Positions 10,641 through 20,900 of a DNA stretch of 64,000 nucleotides are shown here, in pieces. Source of the DNA: Cololabis saira (taxonomy: Eukaryota > Chordata > Actinopteri > Beloniformes > Belonidae); assembly GCF_033807715.1 (NCBI RefSeq), contig NC_084591.1, positions 48,527,415 through 48,591,414 on the forward strand. Reading direction: 5' to 3'. A program made the position numbers and the translations under genes. Numbering within the stretch: position 1 is the stretch's first letter; every line of letters begins with the position of its first letter. Below the pieces are notes generated by a model that made no database searches, was not told the DNA's origin, and saw only the letters and a list, made by a program, of their open reading frames with translations.

Positions 10641-11236
10641 ACCCACAGGGTCCAAAGGATCTACTGCTGTTCCACTGGGACCAGAAACTCCAGGAAACTC
10701 CAGGACCCTCACATGTTCTTTTCAGAGCAACAAGGATGTCCTTGATACTCAACAGGTGACAGTTATGTTTATGTATGTTATGTACCTTGACTCTCTACTT
10801 TACAAGATACAAATTTACAAGATAGAAAAGAAAATCCATACTACAAGTGTTGTTACACATTTCAACACCTGTGTCACAAAACTGTAAATTAGGATCATTC
10901 TGCAATCAATTGCGGACAGGTATACTGAAATAATTCTGGCATTTTATATCCAGTACTCGAGTTGTAAAAAGAAATCAGGGGGGATGGTGGATTTTATCAT
11001 GTGGGGACAGATAATTTGTGCTGATTACAAATAATATAATATATTACAAATAATAGCAGTGACCAAAACAGCTGCAGAAATACTGCAGGAATGACATAGC
11101 AGCAGTTAAATGCAGCCTTCTGTAAGCTTTAAATATCCACTGGGCTTACATCAAATACATCAAAACACAACAATAAAAAACACTTTTCTGAACTTATCAA
11201 TATGACTCTGTCCTTCACAGGATAAGTAACATGGAT

Positions 11237-11560
11237 CACTGCAAAAACTCACAATCTTAACAAGAATATTTGTCTTATTTCTAGTTAAAATGTCTCATTT
11301 TAGTAAAAAAATCTCATTACACTTAAAACAAGACTCATCACTGGAAAAAACAACAATTTTCACCTGTTTCAAGTAGATTTTCACTTAAAATAAGTAGAAA
11401 AATCTGCCAGTGGAACAAGATTTTTTTGCTTGTAATGAGAAGATAAATCTTATCTTATAGCAGATTCTTTTACTTATTTCAAGTGAAAATGTACTTGAAA
11501 CAGGTGAAAATTGTCAAATAAGTTATTTCTCTGGTGTTATTTTTCTGGTGATGACTCTAA
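11237..11560. mobile_element. Fish MITE beginning CACTGCAAAAACTC
   Basis: It begins with CACTGCAAAAACTCACAATC and contains an internal inverted repeat: CAATTTTCACCTGTTTCAAG (about 11354) pairs with CTTGAAACAGGTGAAAATTG (about 11492). I recognise the family as a common fish non-autonomous DNA element. The right terminal repeat is not clear. Confidence 0.6.
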
Positions 11561-11639
11561 ATGTTGAAATAGCAGTAAAACCACATTCATTGATGAAATG
11601 ACATAAGGGATAGAAAGGAGGGGAAATGTGTATGTGTAT

Positions 11640-11775
11640 ATATGTGTATATGCTGTACATTGTGTTTATTTCACTGCATAAGCACTTCTGGTTAGATGCT
11701 GCATTTCGTAGCCCTGTACTTTTGACATGTGCAATGACAATAAAGTTGAATCTAATCTAATCTAATCTAATCTAG
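11640..11775 (+). mobile_element. LINE 3' end with (AATCT)n tail
   Basis: CTGTACTTTTGACATGTGCAATGACAATAAAGTTG followed by four AATCT units is a 3'-end and tail structure that I associate with fish LINEs of the CR1/Rex1 group. It is a 5'-truncated fragment without coding sequence. Confidence 0.55.
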
Positions 11776-12850
11776 AGACTGAAGAGCCGCTGGGAAGAAC
11801 TTGTGATGGCATTTCTTCTTCCAACACGGATGCATCGTCTCAGAGAAGTGGTGTGGACCAGCACACTGTTCTAAGGTTTTCCAGGTGTTCTCCAGGAATA
11901 GTTTCAGCCTCCTGAGATCCTCCAGTCCAGTGGGTTCAGCCTCTTCCTGTCCCTCCCAGAGTTCACAAGCCCCACCAGATAAATGCAGAAAAGATTTCCG
12001 CAGCCCCTACAGTGTCATAAAGTGTCTAACAGAGTCCTGTGATCTAGAAAAACACCTCAAATCTCACACAGACCTCACATTAAAAGACCTTTCCCCTTGT
12101 TCTAGAAGATGTAGTTGGACCAATCTACTGTAATACTGATGATGGGAGGAAATCAGAGAGCAACGGGTTTCTGCTTGGTCTTATTACGAAAGATATATCA
12201 GAGAATTGAAACAAGACAGACATTCCAACAGAGGAAGTATTTTATTTCTTTATATAAACCACATCTTTATGAACCATTGAACATTAAAACATAATTTTCT
12301 GTCTTTAGTGCACTTTACAATTTATCACATTTAATGTGGCTTGATTGTTTTCCTCTCGTCACCCATTTTTGATAAAAACATCTGCTTAATGTAATACTAG
12401 AGATTATGTTACATGGACAGAGACGGAAAGAGGTTGGATGTTTTGATTGAATGGTTTCAGTTCTTAAAGTTTGAAAATAAATTCATAGCTTTTTCTGAAT
12501 TGTAAAACAAGGTGGTTTTATTTTTCCAAAGTAACTGGGGAATTCAGGAAAGACATTTTAATAATTGACAATATGATACTGGTAGAATTAGATTACAATT
12601 TTGATTTATTTTGCTTTTGATATTCAGTTGCAAAAGCACTCCAACATTTAGAACAACAAAAAAAGAAAAAAAAAACACCAGCTCTGATTTCTCCACCATG
12701 CAGTTCCAGACAGGCTTGTTACATTGCTGTGGAGATGCGCTGCTCCCCTCTAGTGGTGGCGAGGCGTCATTGCAGCCTCTATGGCGCTACAACAGGGGTC
12801 TTCCTTCCATCCTAGTCCTCGGGACCATAGACATGTATCGTATCCGCCCT
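11776..12850. other. Intergenic, no gene recognised
   Basis: The 82- and 99-residue frames here lack recognisable domains, splice context or a codon signal that I trust. I saw no RNA gene. Confidence 0.45.
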
Positions 12851-13284
12851 GTCATTACCCGATGTGAGTCTCTACCCGATGTGAGTCACACATGCGCAGT
12901 CGCATTATGAATGTAAAATGATTGTAATGTTAAAAATGTGTTAGTTTATACCATTCCCAACTGAAAAAATATGAACATATCTATGCATCTCTCTCTATCT
13001 CTATATATTATTTTTATTGTCTAAATTTTTGGGGTAATATTAAACTAATGAAAATGGTGTTTCTTCTCATTCATCATTAGTAATATCAAAGGGAACTTTT
13101 ACTTATTTCATTAAAATTCAGACCAAATTAGGAAAAGCAATCATGTAAATAATAATATCCCTAACTTATTGTGAGTAGTGTATATCAAAACAAGTGTGTG
13201 TTTAGATCTTGTCTATCAAGTCTGGCGACGTAACTGTAGTTTGTCCAAGCGACTGCGCATGTGTGACTCAAATCGGGTAATGAC
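12851..13284. mobile_element. MITE with ~36-bp terminal inverted repeats
   Basis: The left end GTCATTACCCGATGTGAGTC and the right end, whose complement reads GTCATTACCCGATTTGAGTC, both continue into CACACATGCGCAGTCGC. The left arm carries an extra internal duplication of ACCCGATGTGAGTC. The 0.4 kb interior is AT-rich and non-coding. No target duplication is certain. Confidence 0.75.
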
Positions 13285-13544
13285 ACGCCCCATGGAGCTG
13301 CTGCGATACGTCACCGTCGCCGCCATATTGGATGTTCAAGACTGCGCTGTAAACTAATACAAGTAAATGGACTTATTTTCATAAAGCGCCTTTCTACAAA
13401 GAAATGTACATTTTACGTCTCATTTATTCATTCACACACGCACTAATATACTTGGGAAACAGTTAGGCACCAAATATAATATATTACATTTTCTCAGATG
13501 GCAAAAAAAAGAACTTTATTGATCCCACATAGGAGTAATTCATG
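13285..13544. other. Short non-coding stretch
   Basis: It includes GTCGCCGCCATATTGG and AT-rich sequence; nothing coding was seen. Confidence 0.4.
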
Positions 13545-13743
13545 TTATATCAGCTATGGAGAACACCTGGCTCAGTGATCTCACCCCGGACAGCGCAATA
13601 CGGCTGCCCGGGTTCCAGCTCATCCGAGCGGATCGCAGCAGGGAACTCTCAGGAAAGACAAAGGGAGGTGGAATCTGCTTCTATATTAATGGATGCGGAT
13701 ACGGATGTCACAGTGCTAAAAGACTCACTTAGAGACACTTTTT

Positions 13744-14265
13744 GTGAACTGCAGACCTTTTTATTCACCGCAGGAGTTTTCATCCTTTGTTTTGGTCGGG
13801 GTTTACATCCCACCGGACGCGTGTGTGGCTGAAGCCACGCAGCGGCTGGCCGACCAGATAACAAACTCGGAGAAAAAACTCCCGGACTCACTGTTCATTG
13901 TTTTGGGGGATTTTAACAGAGCAAACCTCACCCAGGAACTTCCGAAATACAGGCAACATGTTACGTGTCCCACCAGGGACACGCAGACTCTGGACCATTG
14001 TTACACTGTTATTAAGGACGCATACCACTCTGTTCCCCACGCAGCTCTAGGACACTCTGATCACTGTCTCCTTCATCTGATCCAGACCTACAGGCAGAAA
14101 CTAAAAACCTCTAAGCCTGTAGTGAGGACTGTGAAGAAGTGGACAGAGGAGTCGAAGCTGAAGCTTCAGGCCTGTTTCGACTGCACGGACTGGAGTGTTT
14201 TTGAGGCTGCTGGAGTGTTTTTGAGGCTGCTGCCTCAGATCTGCATGAACTTACGGATACTGTGA
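13744..14265 (+). pseudogene. LINE-A endonuclease fragment
   Basis: The longest unbroken piece of the LINE-A endonuclease is 173 residues. It includes LVGVYIPPDACVAEATQRLA, LGDFN (a catalytic Asp/Asn region of exonuclease-endonuclease-phosphatase folds) and LGHSDHCLL, the SDH motif with the terminal catalytic His. The N-terminal part of the domain is in other frames at 13560-13740. A 19-base segment encoding a GVFLRLL-type stretch is duplicated near 14195-14235 and shifts the frame. In an intact element this domain nicks target DNA; here it cannot be translated whole. Confidence 0.7.
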
Positions 14266-14639
14266 CGTCCTACATCAGCTTTTGCGAGGACATGTGTGTG
14301 CAGACCAATACCTTCTGCACATACAGTAACCACAAGCCCAGGTTCACACCGAACCTCAGGAAGCTGCACCGAGCTGAGGAGGAGGCCTACAGGAGCGGCG
14401 ACCGAGCCCTGTTCAAGCAGGCCAGGAACACGCTGACGAGGGAGATCAGAAGAGCGAAGTGATCCTACGGCGAACATCTGCAGAATCGCCTCTCTGCCAA
14501 CCCTGACCCCTCTTCTGTGTGAAGAGGTCTGCAGAACATCACTGGGTTCAGAAGAGCAGCTCCACGCCCTGCAGGCAGCCTCAGGCTCGCAAACCAGCTG
14601 AACAGCTTCTATTGCCGGTTCGACGACGACCAGGCCAAC

Positions 14640-15345
14640 AGCACACCACCATCACCCCCCTCCCCCCCTCCTGCTCCACCATCACCATCACCACCACCCC
14701 CCACCCCTCCAGCTGCTCCCCCACCACCATCACCCCCCTCCCCCCTACCCGCTCCACCATCACCACCACCCCCCTCCCCCCCTCCTGCTCCACCATCACC
14801 ACCCCCCCCACCCCCCCCCAGCCCCCAGCTGCTCCACCATCACCATCACCCCCCACCCCCCAAGCTGCTCCACCATCACCATCAGCTGCCCCACCACCAC
14901 CATCACCCCCAACCCCCCAGCTGCTCCCCCATCACCATCACCCCCAACCCCCCTGCTGCTCCACAATCACCCCCCTCCCCCCCGGCTGCTCCACCATCAC
15001 CATCACCCCCCAACCCCCCAGCTGCTCCACCATCACCCCCAACCCCCCCGCTGCTCCTATATCACCATCACCCCCCTTCCCCCTGCTGCTCCACCACCGC
15101 CATCACCCCCCCCCCCCCTGCTGCTCCACAATCACCCCCCACCCTGCTCCACCATCACCATCACCCCCCAACCCTCCAGCTGCTCCACCATCACCCCCAA
15201 CCCCCCCGCTGCTCCTTTATCACCATCTCCCCCTTCCCCCTGCTGCTCCACCATCACCATCAACCCCAACCCCCCAGCTGCACCACCATCAACCCCAACC
15301 CCCCAGCTGCCCGCATATTCACACCTCACCACAGCCAACCCCCCC
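14640..15345. repeat. CCACCATCACC / CCCCCAGCTGCTCC tandem expansion in LINE-A
   Basis: About 0.7 kb of imperfect units mixing CACCATCACCATCACCCCC with CCAGCTGCTCCACC occurs between recognisable LINE-A coding segments. Reading frames through it are Pro/Ser/His-rich and open in several frames. It lies exactly in the linker between endonuclease and reverse transcriptase. Confidence 0.85.
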
Positions 15346-15925
15346 CACCTCTTTGAGCGGCTGGTGTTGAGCCACCTGAAGGACATCACAGGCTCCCTGC
15401 TCGACCCCCTTCAGTTTGCCTACCGGGCAAACAGGTCGGTGGATGACGCAGTCAACATCGGACTGCACCACATCCTGCGTCACCTCGACACCTCAGGGAC
15501 TTATGCGACGATCCTGTTTGTGGACTTCAGCTCGAAAATGAAATCCTCCACCAGAAGCTCACCGAGCTCACCGTGCCTGCCTCCACCTGTCAGTGGATTA
15601 CCAACTTCCTGAGTGACAGGAGGCAGCAGGTGAGGCTGGGGAGCACCACATCCAGCACCCGGACCATCAGCACTGGCCTTCAGGAAACCCCTCACCATCC
15701 TCAACAGCACTGTCTCCACCACAGACTCCTTCAGGTTCCTGGGATCCACCATCTCCCGGGACCTGAAGTGGTCCACCCACATCAACTCTGTCAGGAAGAA
15801 GCTCAGCAGAGGTTGTACTTCCTGTATCAGCTCAGGAAGTTTAACCTGCCACAGGAACTGCTGGTCACGTTCTACACTGCCATCATACAGTCCGTCCTCT
15901 GCACTTCCATCACTCAATCAGGTCT

Positions 15926-18114
15926 TTTCCGCAGTCTTTTCCTTGGGCACCGCTGGGCAACTCGGACCACGCCATCCTCCTCCCCATCCCCAGATACCGC
16001 CAGAAAGTTAAATCCATCAAAGCCACCGAAAAAACAGCTAAATCCTGGTCCATCTCCAACATCGACACCCTGCGTGCCAGCTTCGACTGTACTGTCTGGG
16101 ACGTCTTCGGTCCAGGTGTGGAGAGCGCAGATGACCTCGGTCACCTGTATGACGCGATGACATCATGGATCAACTACTGCCAGGAGACGTACATCACCAC
16201 CAAATCCGTGAGAATACACAGCAATAATAAACCATGGTTTAACAAAGAAATTCAACTTCTACGCAAAAAAAGGACACAGCTTACCACAGTGGAAACAAGG
16301 AACTCTATAACTCTGCAAACTCAGAACTTAGATCAGCCATCAGGAAAGCAAAAGCACAATATGGAAAACACTTAGAAAACCAGCTCACACCTAACAACAC
16401 CAAAACAGTTTGGAATAAATTAAAAAACATGACCAACATGAACAATAAACCCCCCCCCCCCGCCCCCCCATATCCATCACAGACCCCCAGCTTCCGGACA
16501 AGTTAAATAAATTCTACACTCGTTTTAAACAGTCCCCTGTATCTCCATACTCTCCACCCACCCCGCCCCCCTGACCCCCTTTGCTATCACAGAGGAGGAG
16601 GTCAGGAGGGCCTTCAGGAAAGTAAAGAGAAGGAAAGCTGCTGGGCCAAATGGAGTGAGCCCAGACACACTATTCCATTGTGCAGAACAGCTTGCCCCAC
16701 CATTCACCAAACTGTTCAACTCCATGCTTCGTCACTGCACTGTTCCTAACTGTGCCAAGGACTCGATCATCATCCCTGTGCCAAAATCCAACAAAATCTC
16801 CTGCCTCATCACCCTCACATCTATAATTATGAAAACATTTGAACGCATCATTCTCTCCCACCTGAAAGCTCTCACCTCCCCCCTACTGGACACTCACCAA
16901 TTTGCATATCGCTCTAACAGATCTGTGGAAGATGCAGTCAACCTGGCCCTTCACAGCTCACTCCAGCACCTGGACTCACCCAACACCTACACCCGCACCC
17001 TTTTTATGGATTTTAGTTCTGCCTTCAACACCATAGATCCGGTCAAACTCTTCAACATTCACCCCTCCCTATGTCACCTCATCAGGAGTTTCCTGTGTCA
17101 GAGGCGTCAGAGGGTTAGGATAGGCAGACTCCTGTCCGGCCCTCTGACCCTCAGTACTGGTGCCCCCAAGGGCTGTGTCCTCTCCCCCTGGCTCTTCTCC
17201 ATCTACACCAACCTCCTCACATCTCACCACAGGACAGTCTCCATCTATAAGTATGCGGATGACACAACCATAACTGGACTCATCACCAACAACAACGAAA
17301 CTCATTACAGAGAGCAGGTGGCCCAAGCTGTAACTTGGTGCCAGGACAATAACCTCCAACTTAACACTTCTAAAACCAAAGAACTCATAACAGATTTCAG
17401 ATGCAAACCACCCCTCAAAACACCCCTACTCATCTCTGGACAACCTACCACAATCATAGACTCCTACAAGTTCCTGGGCACTCATATCAGCAACACACTC
17501 AAATGGGACTATAACACAAGCCATATAATAAAAAAGGCCAACCAAAGACTATTCCACCTCAGGCAGCTCAAGAAATACAAAGTCAAACGCAATCTCCTCC
17601 TTCAGTTCTACACAGCCATCCTAGAAAGCATCCTCACAGCTTCCATCTCAGTCTGGTACGGCAGTCTGGACACCCACTCACGCAGCAAACTCCAACGTAT
17701 CATAAAAAAAGCATCTCTAATTACAAACACCCCCCTCCCATCACTTGATTCACTTTACCATAAACGCACAATAACAAGAGCACATAAAATAATCTCTGAT
17801 TCTAACCACCTGTTTCAACTGTTGCCCTCTGGCAGACGCTTTAGGTCCATCTCAATAAAAACAACCCGGTTCAAAAACAGCTTTTTCCCACTGCCATCAG
17901 GCTACTGAACTCCTCTCATCTCCATACTCCATTTGTGTTAAATGTATAGTCTGTATGTAAATGTCTGCTTTAATGTCGATGTCTGCTCATCTATGTTAAA
18001 TGTATAAACTGATGTCTGTTGCCACACAGTACTATGTGCTGGCTCTATGCTGTGCCAAAAGCAAATTCTGCCGACTTGTTGTGCAGTCATTAATAAATGA
18101 ATTGAATTGAATTG
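15926..18114 (+). mobile_element. Rex1/CR1-like LINE-B inserted into LINE-A
   Basis: A 5'-truncated LINE starts inside the endonuclease (LGNSDHAILLPIPRYRQK read at 15948-16000). It continues through the linker FNKEIQLLRKKRTQLTT and a long reverse transcriptase frame, and ends in a short 3'UTR with tail AATGAATTGAATTGAATTG. AGGTCT flanks both ends (15920-15925 and 18115-18120), a plausible target-site duplication. After it the LINE-A C-terminus resumes, which demonstrates nested insertion. Confidence 0.8.
16655..17908 (+). CDS. LINE-B reverse transcriptase ORF (417 residues)
   Basis: This RNA-directed DNA polymerase of a Rex1/CR1-like LINE would copy element RNA at the nicked target. Visible motifs in order are IPVPKSN, HQFAYRSNRSVEDAVNLALH, FMDFSSAFNTI (catalytic Asp), PKGCVLSPWLF (thumb/palm motif), YKYADDTTITGLI with the YADD catalytic box at about residues 200-203, LQLNTSKTKELITDF, and the C-terminal LFQLLPSGRRFRSI block. 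The start is not certain because the frame upstream to 16560 is also element-derived, and the genuine ORF2 would begin in the endonuclease. The 1.25 kb frame is unbroken, implying relatively recent insertion, but the endonuclease is truncated, so the copy is not autonomous. A C-run at 16450-16467 upstream disturbs the frame. Confidence 0.8.
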   Translation: MSPDTLFHCAEQLAPPFTKLFNSMLRHCTVPNCAKDSIIIPVPKSNKISCLITLTSIIMKTFERIILSHLKALTSPLLDTHQFAYRSNRSVEDAVNLALHSSLQHLDSPNTYTRTLFMDFSSAFNTIDPVKLFNIHPSLCHLIRSFLCQRRQRVRIGRLLSGPLTLSTGAPKGCVLSPWLFSIYTNLLTSHHRTVSIYKYADDTTITGLITNNNETHYREQVAQAVTWCQDNNLQLNTSKTKELITDFRCKPPLKTPLLISGQPTTIIDSYKFLGTHISNTLKWDYNTSHIIKKANQRLFHLRQLKKYKVKRNLLLQFYTAILESILTASISVWYGSLDTHSRSKLQRIIKKASLITNTPLPSLDSLYHKRTITRAHKIISDSNHLFQLLPSGRRFRSISIKTTRFKNSFFPLPSGY

Positions 18115-18120
18115 AGGTCT

Positions 18121-18686
18121 GCAGAGAGGAAAATTGGGACTAACCTCCCATCTATCCAGGACCAGGAAACGGGCAGGTAGCATCTCTGCAGACCCCTCAC
18201 ATCCAGGAAACAGACTGTTCCAACTCCTATGGGGAGCACTGTATGCTAAAACCTCCAGACACAAGGACAGTTTCTTCCCGCAAGCTGTTGCTCTGATGAA
18301 CTCCCACAAATAATAGAGTCTCAGAGAAACCAACCAATCACGTGCAATAATAATAGCAATAGCAACAGCTAACAATAGCAGTTACATGCTGTAACAAGCA
18401 CCTTCCGGCAATAATCATGTCTGCCTCACTCTGCTGCACCTCTCACTTTTTTGTATTTTTTGTATAATTTTTTGTATCATTTGTTTTGTATAATTGTATA
18501 TACGTTATTTTATTCAGAGCTGTCATGTTTCTCTACCTCAAACTGCTGCACCTTAGTTGTTTATTTGTATATATGTCAACAAGTACCACATTTGTTTATT
18601 TACTGCCTAAAGAGCGAAATAACCAGAGTCAAATTCCTTGTTGGACAATGTTCGAACCTGGACAATAAAGATGATTCTGATTCTGA
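18121..18686 (+). mobile_element. LINE-A 3' remainder with (TGATTC)n tail
   Basis: Pieces of GTNLPSIQD, and the frame covering CADPSHPGNRLFQLL-type sequence in damaged form, run from 18121 to about 18310. An AT-rich 3'UTR follows, with TTCCTTGTTGGACAATG and ending AATAAAGATGATTCTGATTCTGATTG. This is the C-terminal and 3' part of the element broken at 15925. Confidence 0.7.
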
Positions 18687-19288
18687 TTGCATTAATGGGC
18701 GTGGCCTAATGGCTCAACAGCGCCCCGTAGAAAACGTTGTGCCTCAAGGCCCACAATACGGTTTGACGTACATGCACGAAAATCGGTACACACCTGTATC
18801 ATGTTGCAACTTAAAGAAAAGTCTCTTGGCGCCATGGCCGAAACCAAACAGGAAGTCAGCCATTTTGAATTAATCGTGTAATTTTGGCGCAATTTATGCC
18901 ATTTCTTCGGCCGTTAATGCGGCCCGAACCGTAACGTGCACCCAGGTGTGTTATACATCAAAATGTGCGTCTCGATCCTGCGACGATGGGCTTTACTTTC
19001 TCAGTCAAAATCGTTACCGTGGCGACGATAGACGCCAAAAAGTGCGCCCCCCCTTCATCTGATTGGTCCATATTTGATAGTTCCTACTTTCTGCCATAAC
19101 TTTTGAATGGTTTGACATAAAGAGTCGTGGGTGGTTTCATCAGACTCGGTTTTCAGTCCTTGAACATAATTGGTGCAAATTAGCCCCGCCCCTTCTTCTG
19201 ATTGGTCGATATTTGATAGATCCTATTTTCTTCCATAACCTTTGAATGGTTTGACATAAAGAGTCATGGGTGGTGTCATCGGACTTAG
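18687..19288 (-). repeat. Repeat family A, minus copy, truncated
   Basis: The minus-strand words match the family: CAACAGCGCCCCGTAGAAAA, GTGCACCCAGGTGTGTTATAC, GACGCCAAAAAG and CATAACTTTTGAATGGTTTGACATA (the last occurs twice). It breaks off at about 19288, where the LTR-element sequence begins. Confidence 0.75.
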
Positions 19289-19289
19289 T

Positions 19290-20473
19290 TTTGAGTCCCT
19301 GTTCCAGCTCCAGCTCCTGCACCTGTCCCTGTTCCTGTGGTGGTCCCGGACGTACCTCCCCATGTTCCTGTGGTGGTCCCGGACGCACCTCCCCATGTTC
19401 CTGTGGTGGTCCCGGACGCGCCTCCCCATCTTCCTGTGGTGGTCCCAGACGCACCTCCCCATGTTCCTGTGGTGGTCCCGGACGCACCTCCCCATGTTCC
19501 TGTGGTGGTCCCGGACGCACCTCCCCATGTTCCTGTGGTGGTCCCGGACGCACCTCCCCATGTTCCTGTGATGGTCCCGGACCCCCCTCAGCCAGCTCCG
19601 AGGACTCGTGCCCCCCCCCCAGCCGGCTCCGAGGACCCGTGTCCCCCCCCCAGCCGGCTCCGAGGACCCGTGTCCCCCCCCAGCCGGCTCCGAGGACCCG
19701 TGTCCCCCCACAGCCAGCTCCGAGGACCTGTGCCCCCCCCCAGCCCGCCCTGGATGTGGACTTTGGGGACATCTGGAATCTGTCCCTTGAGGGGGGGCCA
19801 GCGCCACGGACCCGGGCACCCCCGCAGCCAGCGCCCCGGACCCGGGTACCCCCGCAGCCAGAGTCATGTCACGTTCCAGAGTCATGTCACGTTCCAGAGT
19901 CATGTCACGTTCCAGAGCCATGTCACGTTCCTGTCACGCCAAGACCGCCAAGCCCCACGCCAAGCCCGCCAAGCCCCACGCACAGTCCCATGCCAAGACT
20001 GCCAAGCCCCACGCCAAGACTGCCAAGCCCCACGCCAAGACTGCCAAGACTGCCAAGCCCCACGCCAAGCCCCACGCCAAGCCCCACGCCAAGCCCCACG
20101 CCAAGCCCCACGCCAAGCCCCACGCCAAGCCCCACGCCAAGACCGCCAAGCCCGCCAAGCCCCACGCCAAGCCCCACGCCAAGCCCCACGCCAAGACCCG
20201 CGTCTAGACCCAGGCCTAGGCCTCGTGGGCAGCCCCCGGAGCTGTCTCGCCGGTCTGGTCGGCCTCGTGGACGTTCCCCCCCGAGCGTTCTCGTCGGTCT
20301 GCCCGGCTTCGTGGGCGACCCCCGGAGCTGTCTCGCAGGTCTGCACAGTCCCCAGGACGGCCCCCGGAACGTTGGCCGTGTGTTGGCCTGGGCCCTCCTC
20401 CAGGCCCCCTCCGTCCGCCCTGGGTGGTAGGCCGAATGGGACATCTGGGATCTGTCCCTTGAGGGGGGGGTTC
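19290..20473 (+). mobile_element. 3' internal region of LTR retrotransposon with tandem arrays
   Basis: This segment directly precedes a TG...CA LTR and ends in the polypurine tract TTGAGGGGGGGG (about 20459-20470), as expected next to a 3' LTR. The plus strand is open over 380 residues in two frames, Pro-rich throughout, with the ending GTSGICPLRGG. The sequence is built of successive arrays: 33-bp units (19331-19590), about 30-bp units with GCTCCGAGGACCCGTG (19590-19745), four 18-bp units GAGTCATGTCACGTTCCA (19861-19932) and about twenty CACGCCAAGCCC 12-bp units (19938-20198). GACATCTGGRATCTGTCCCT occurs at 19766 and 20438, marking an internal duplication. No gag, protease or polymerase domain remains; I infer the tail of a Ty3/gypsy-type polyprotein. 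Confidence 0.6.
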
Positions 20474-20805
20474 TGTCAAGGTTGACATTCCCTCCTGCCT
20501 TCAGTTTCTGTCTTGCCCCGCCTGTGTCCCATCTGCCCTGATTGTGTCTGCACCTGTGTCTCGTCATGTCTCGTTATCCCCTCAGTATATCTTGTCTTGT
20601 CATTCCTTTGTGCCCTGTCGGTCCGTACTGTGTCTTCCTCCATGTCTCCTCGTAGTTTTTACCTAATCCTGGTTTTTGTATTTATCCTGCTCTGCAGCGC
20701 TTTGCTTTTGCCTTTTTTGGATTAAAACCCTTGTTTTTGAGAACTCCTGCCTCCAGCCTCCCTCTGTGTCCTGCACTTGGGTCCTTAACAAACCAAACCA
20801 TGACA
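20474..20805 (+). mobile_element. LTR (TGTCAAGG...CCATGACA)
   Basis: The 332-bp sequence starts TGTCAAGG and ends CCATGACA, with TGTCA/TGACA as short inverted ends. It contains GGATTAAAACCC as a likely poly(A) signal and CTCCTGCCTCCAGCCTCC near the 3' end. Similar LTR-like sequences occur at 58839-59246 (+) and at about 52504-52770 (-). Only one LTR is present, so the element is 5'-truncated. Confidence 0.65.
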
Positions 20806-20900
20806 GCTATACAATTAAGTCCATAACTGTTCAATTTAATTGTATGCATCCACAAAATAATAAAAAACAGTTGATCACAAAAAAAGGAAGAATAAAGTAA

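Larger units (their letters stand above)
13545..15925 (+). mobile_element. Rex1/CR1-like LINE-A, 5' portion, interrupted
   Basis: The frame pieces give an apurinic-type endonuclease followed by the start of a reverse transcriptase. TWLSDLTPDSAIRLPGFQLI and GGGICFYIN appear at 13560-13700, then VGVYIPPDA, FIVLGDFN and GHSDHCLLHL at 13795-14085. After a linker come LSHLKDITGSLLDPLQFAYR and FVDFSS at 15365-15535, and FRFLGSTISRDLKWSTHIN near 15735-15790. Several frameshifts and stops separate the pieces, so it is a pseudogene copy. A 0.7 kb proline/histidine-rich tandem expansion splits endonuclease from reverse transcriptase. At 15926 another LINE is inserted, and the remainder continues at 18121-18686. 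Confidence 0.8.

Noticed and set aside
14519..15370. 283-residue proline/histidine-rich protein
   Set aside because: The frame is a tandem repeat inside a broken LINE; flanking LINE domains are in other frames.
18640..18665. tRNA T-loop-like GTTCGAA
   Set aside because: It is part of a LINE 3'UTR; no acceptor or anticodon stems surround it.
19270..20485. 380-residue proline-rich proteins as host genes
   Set aside because: Open frames exist on both strands and arise from repeats whose lengths are multiples of three, next to a polypurine tract and LTR.
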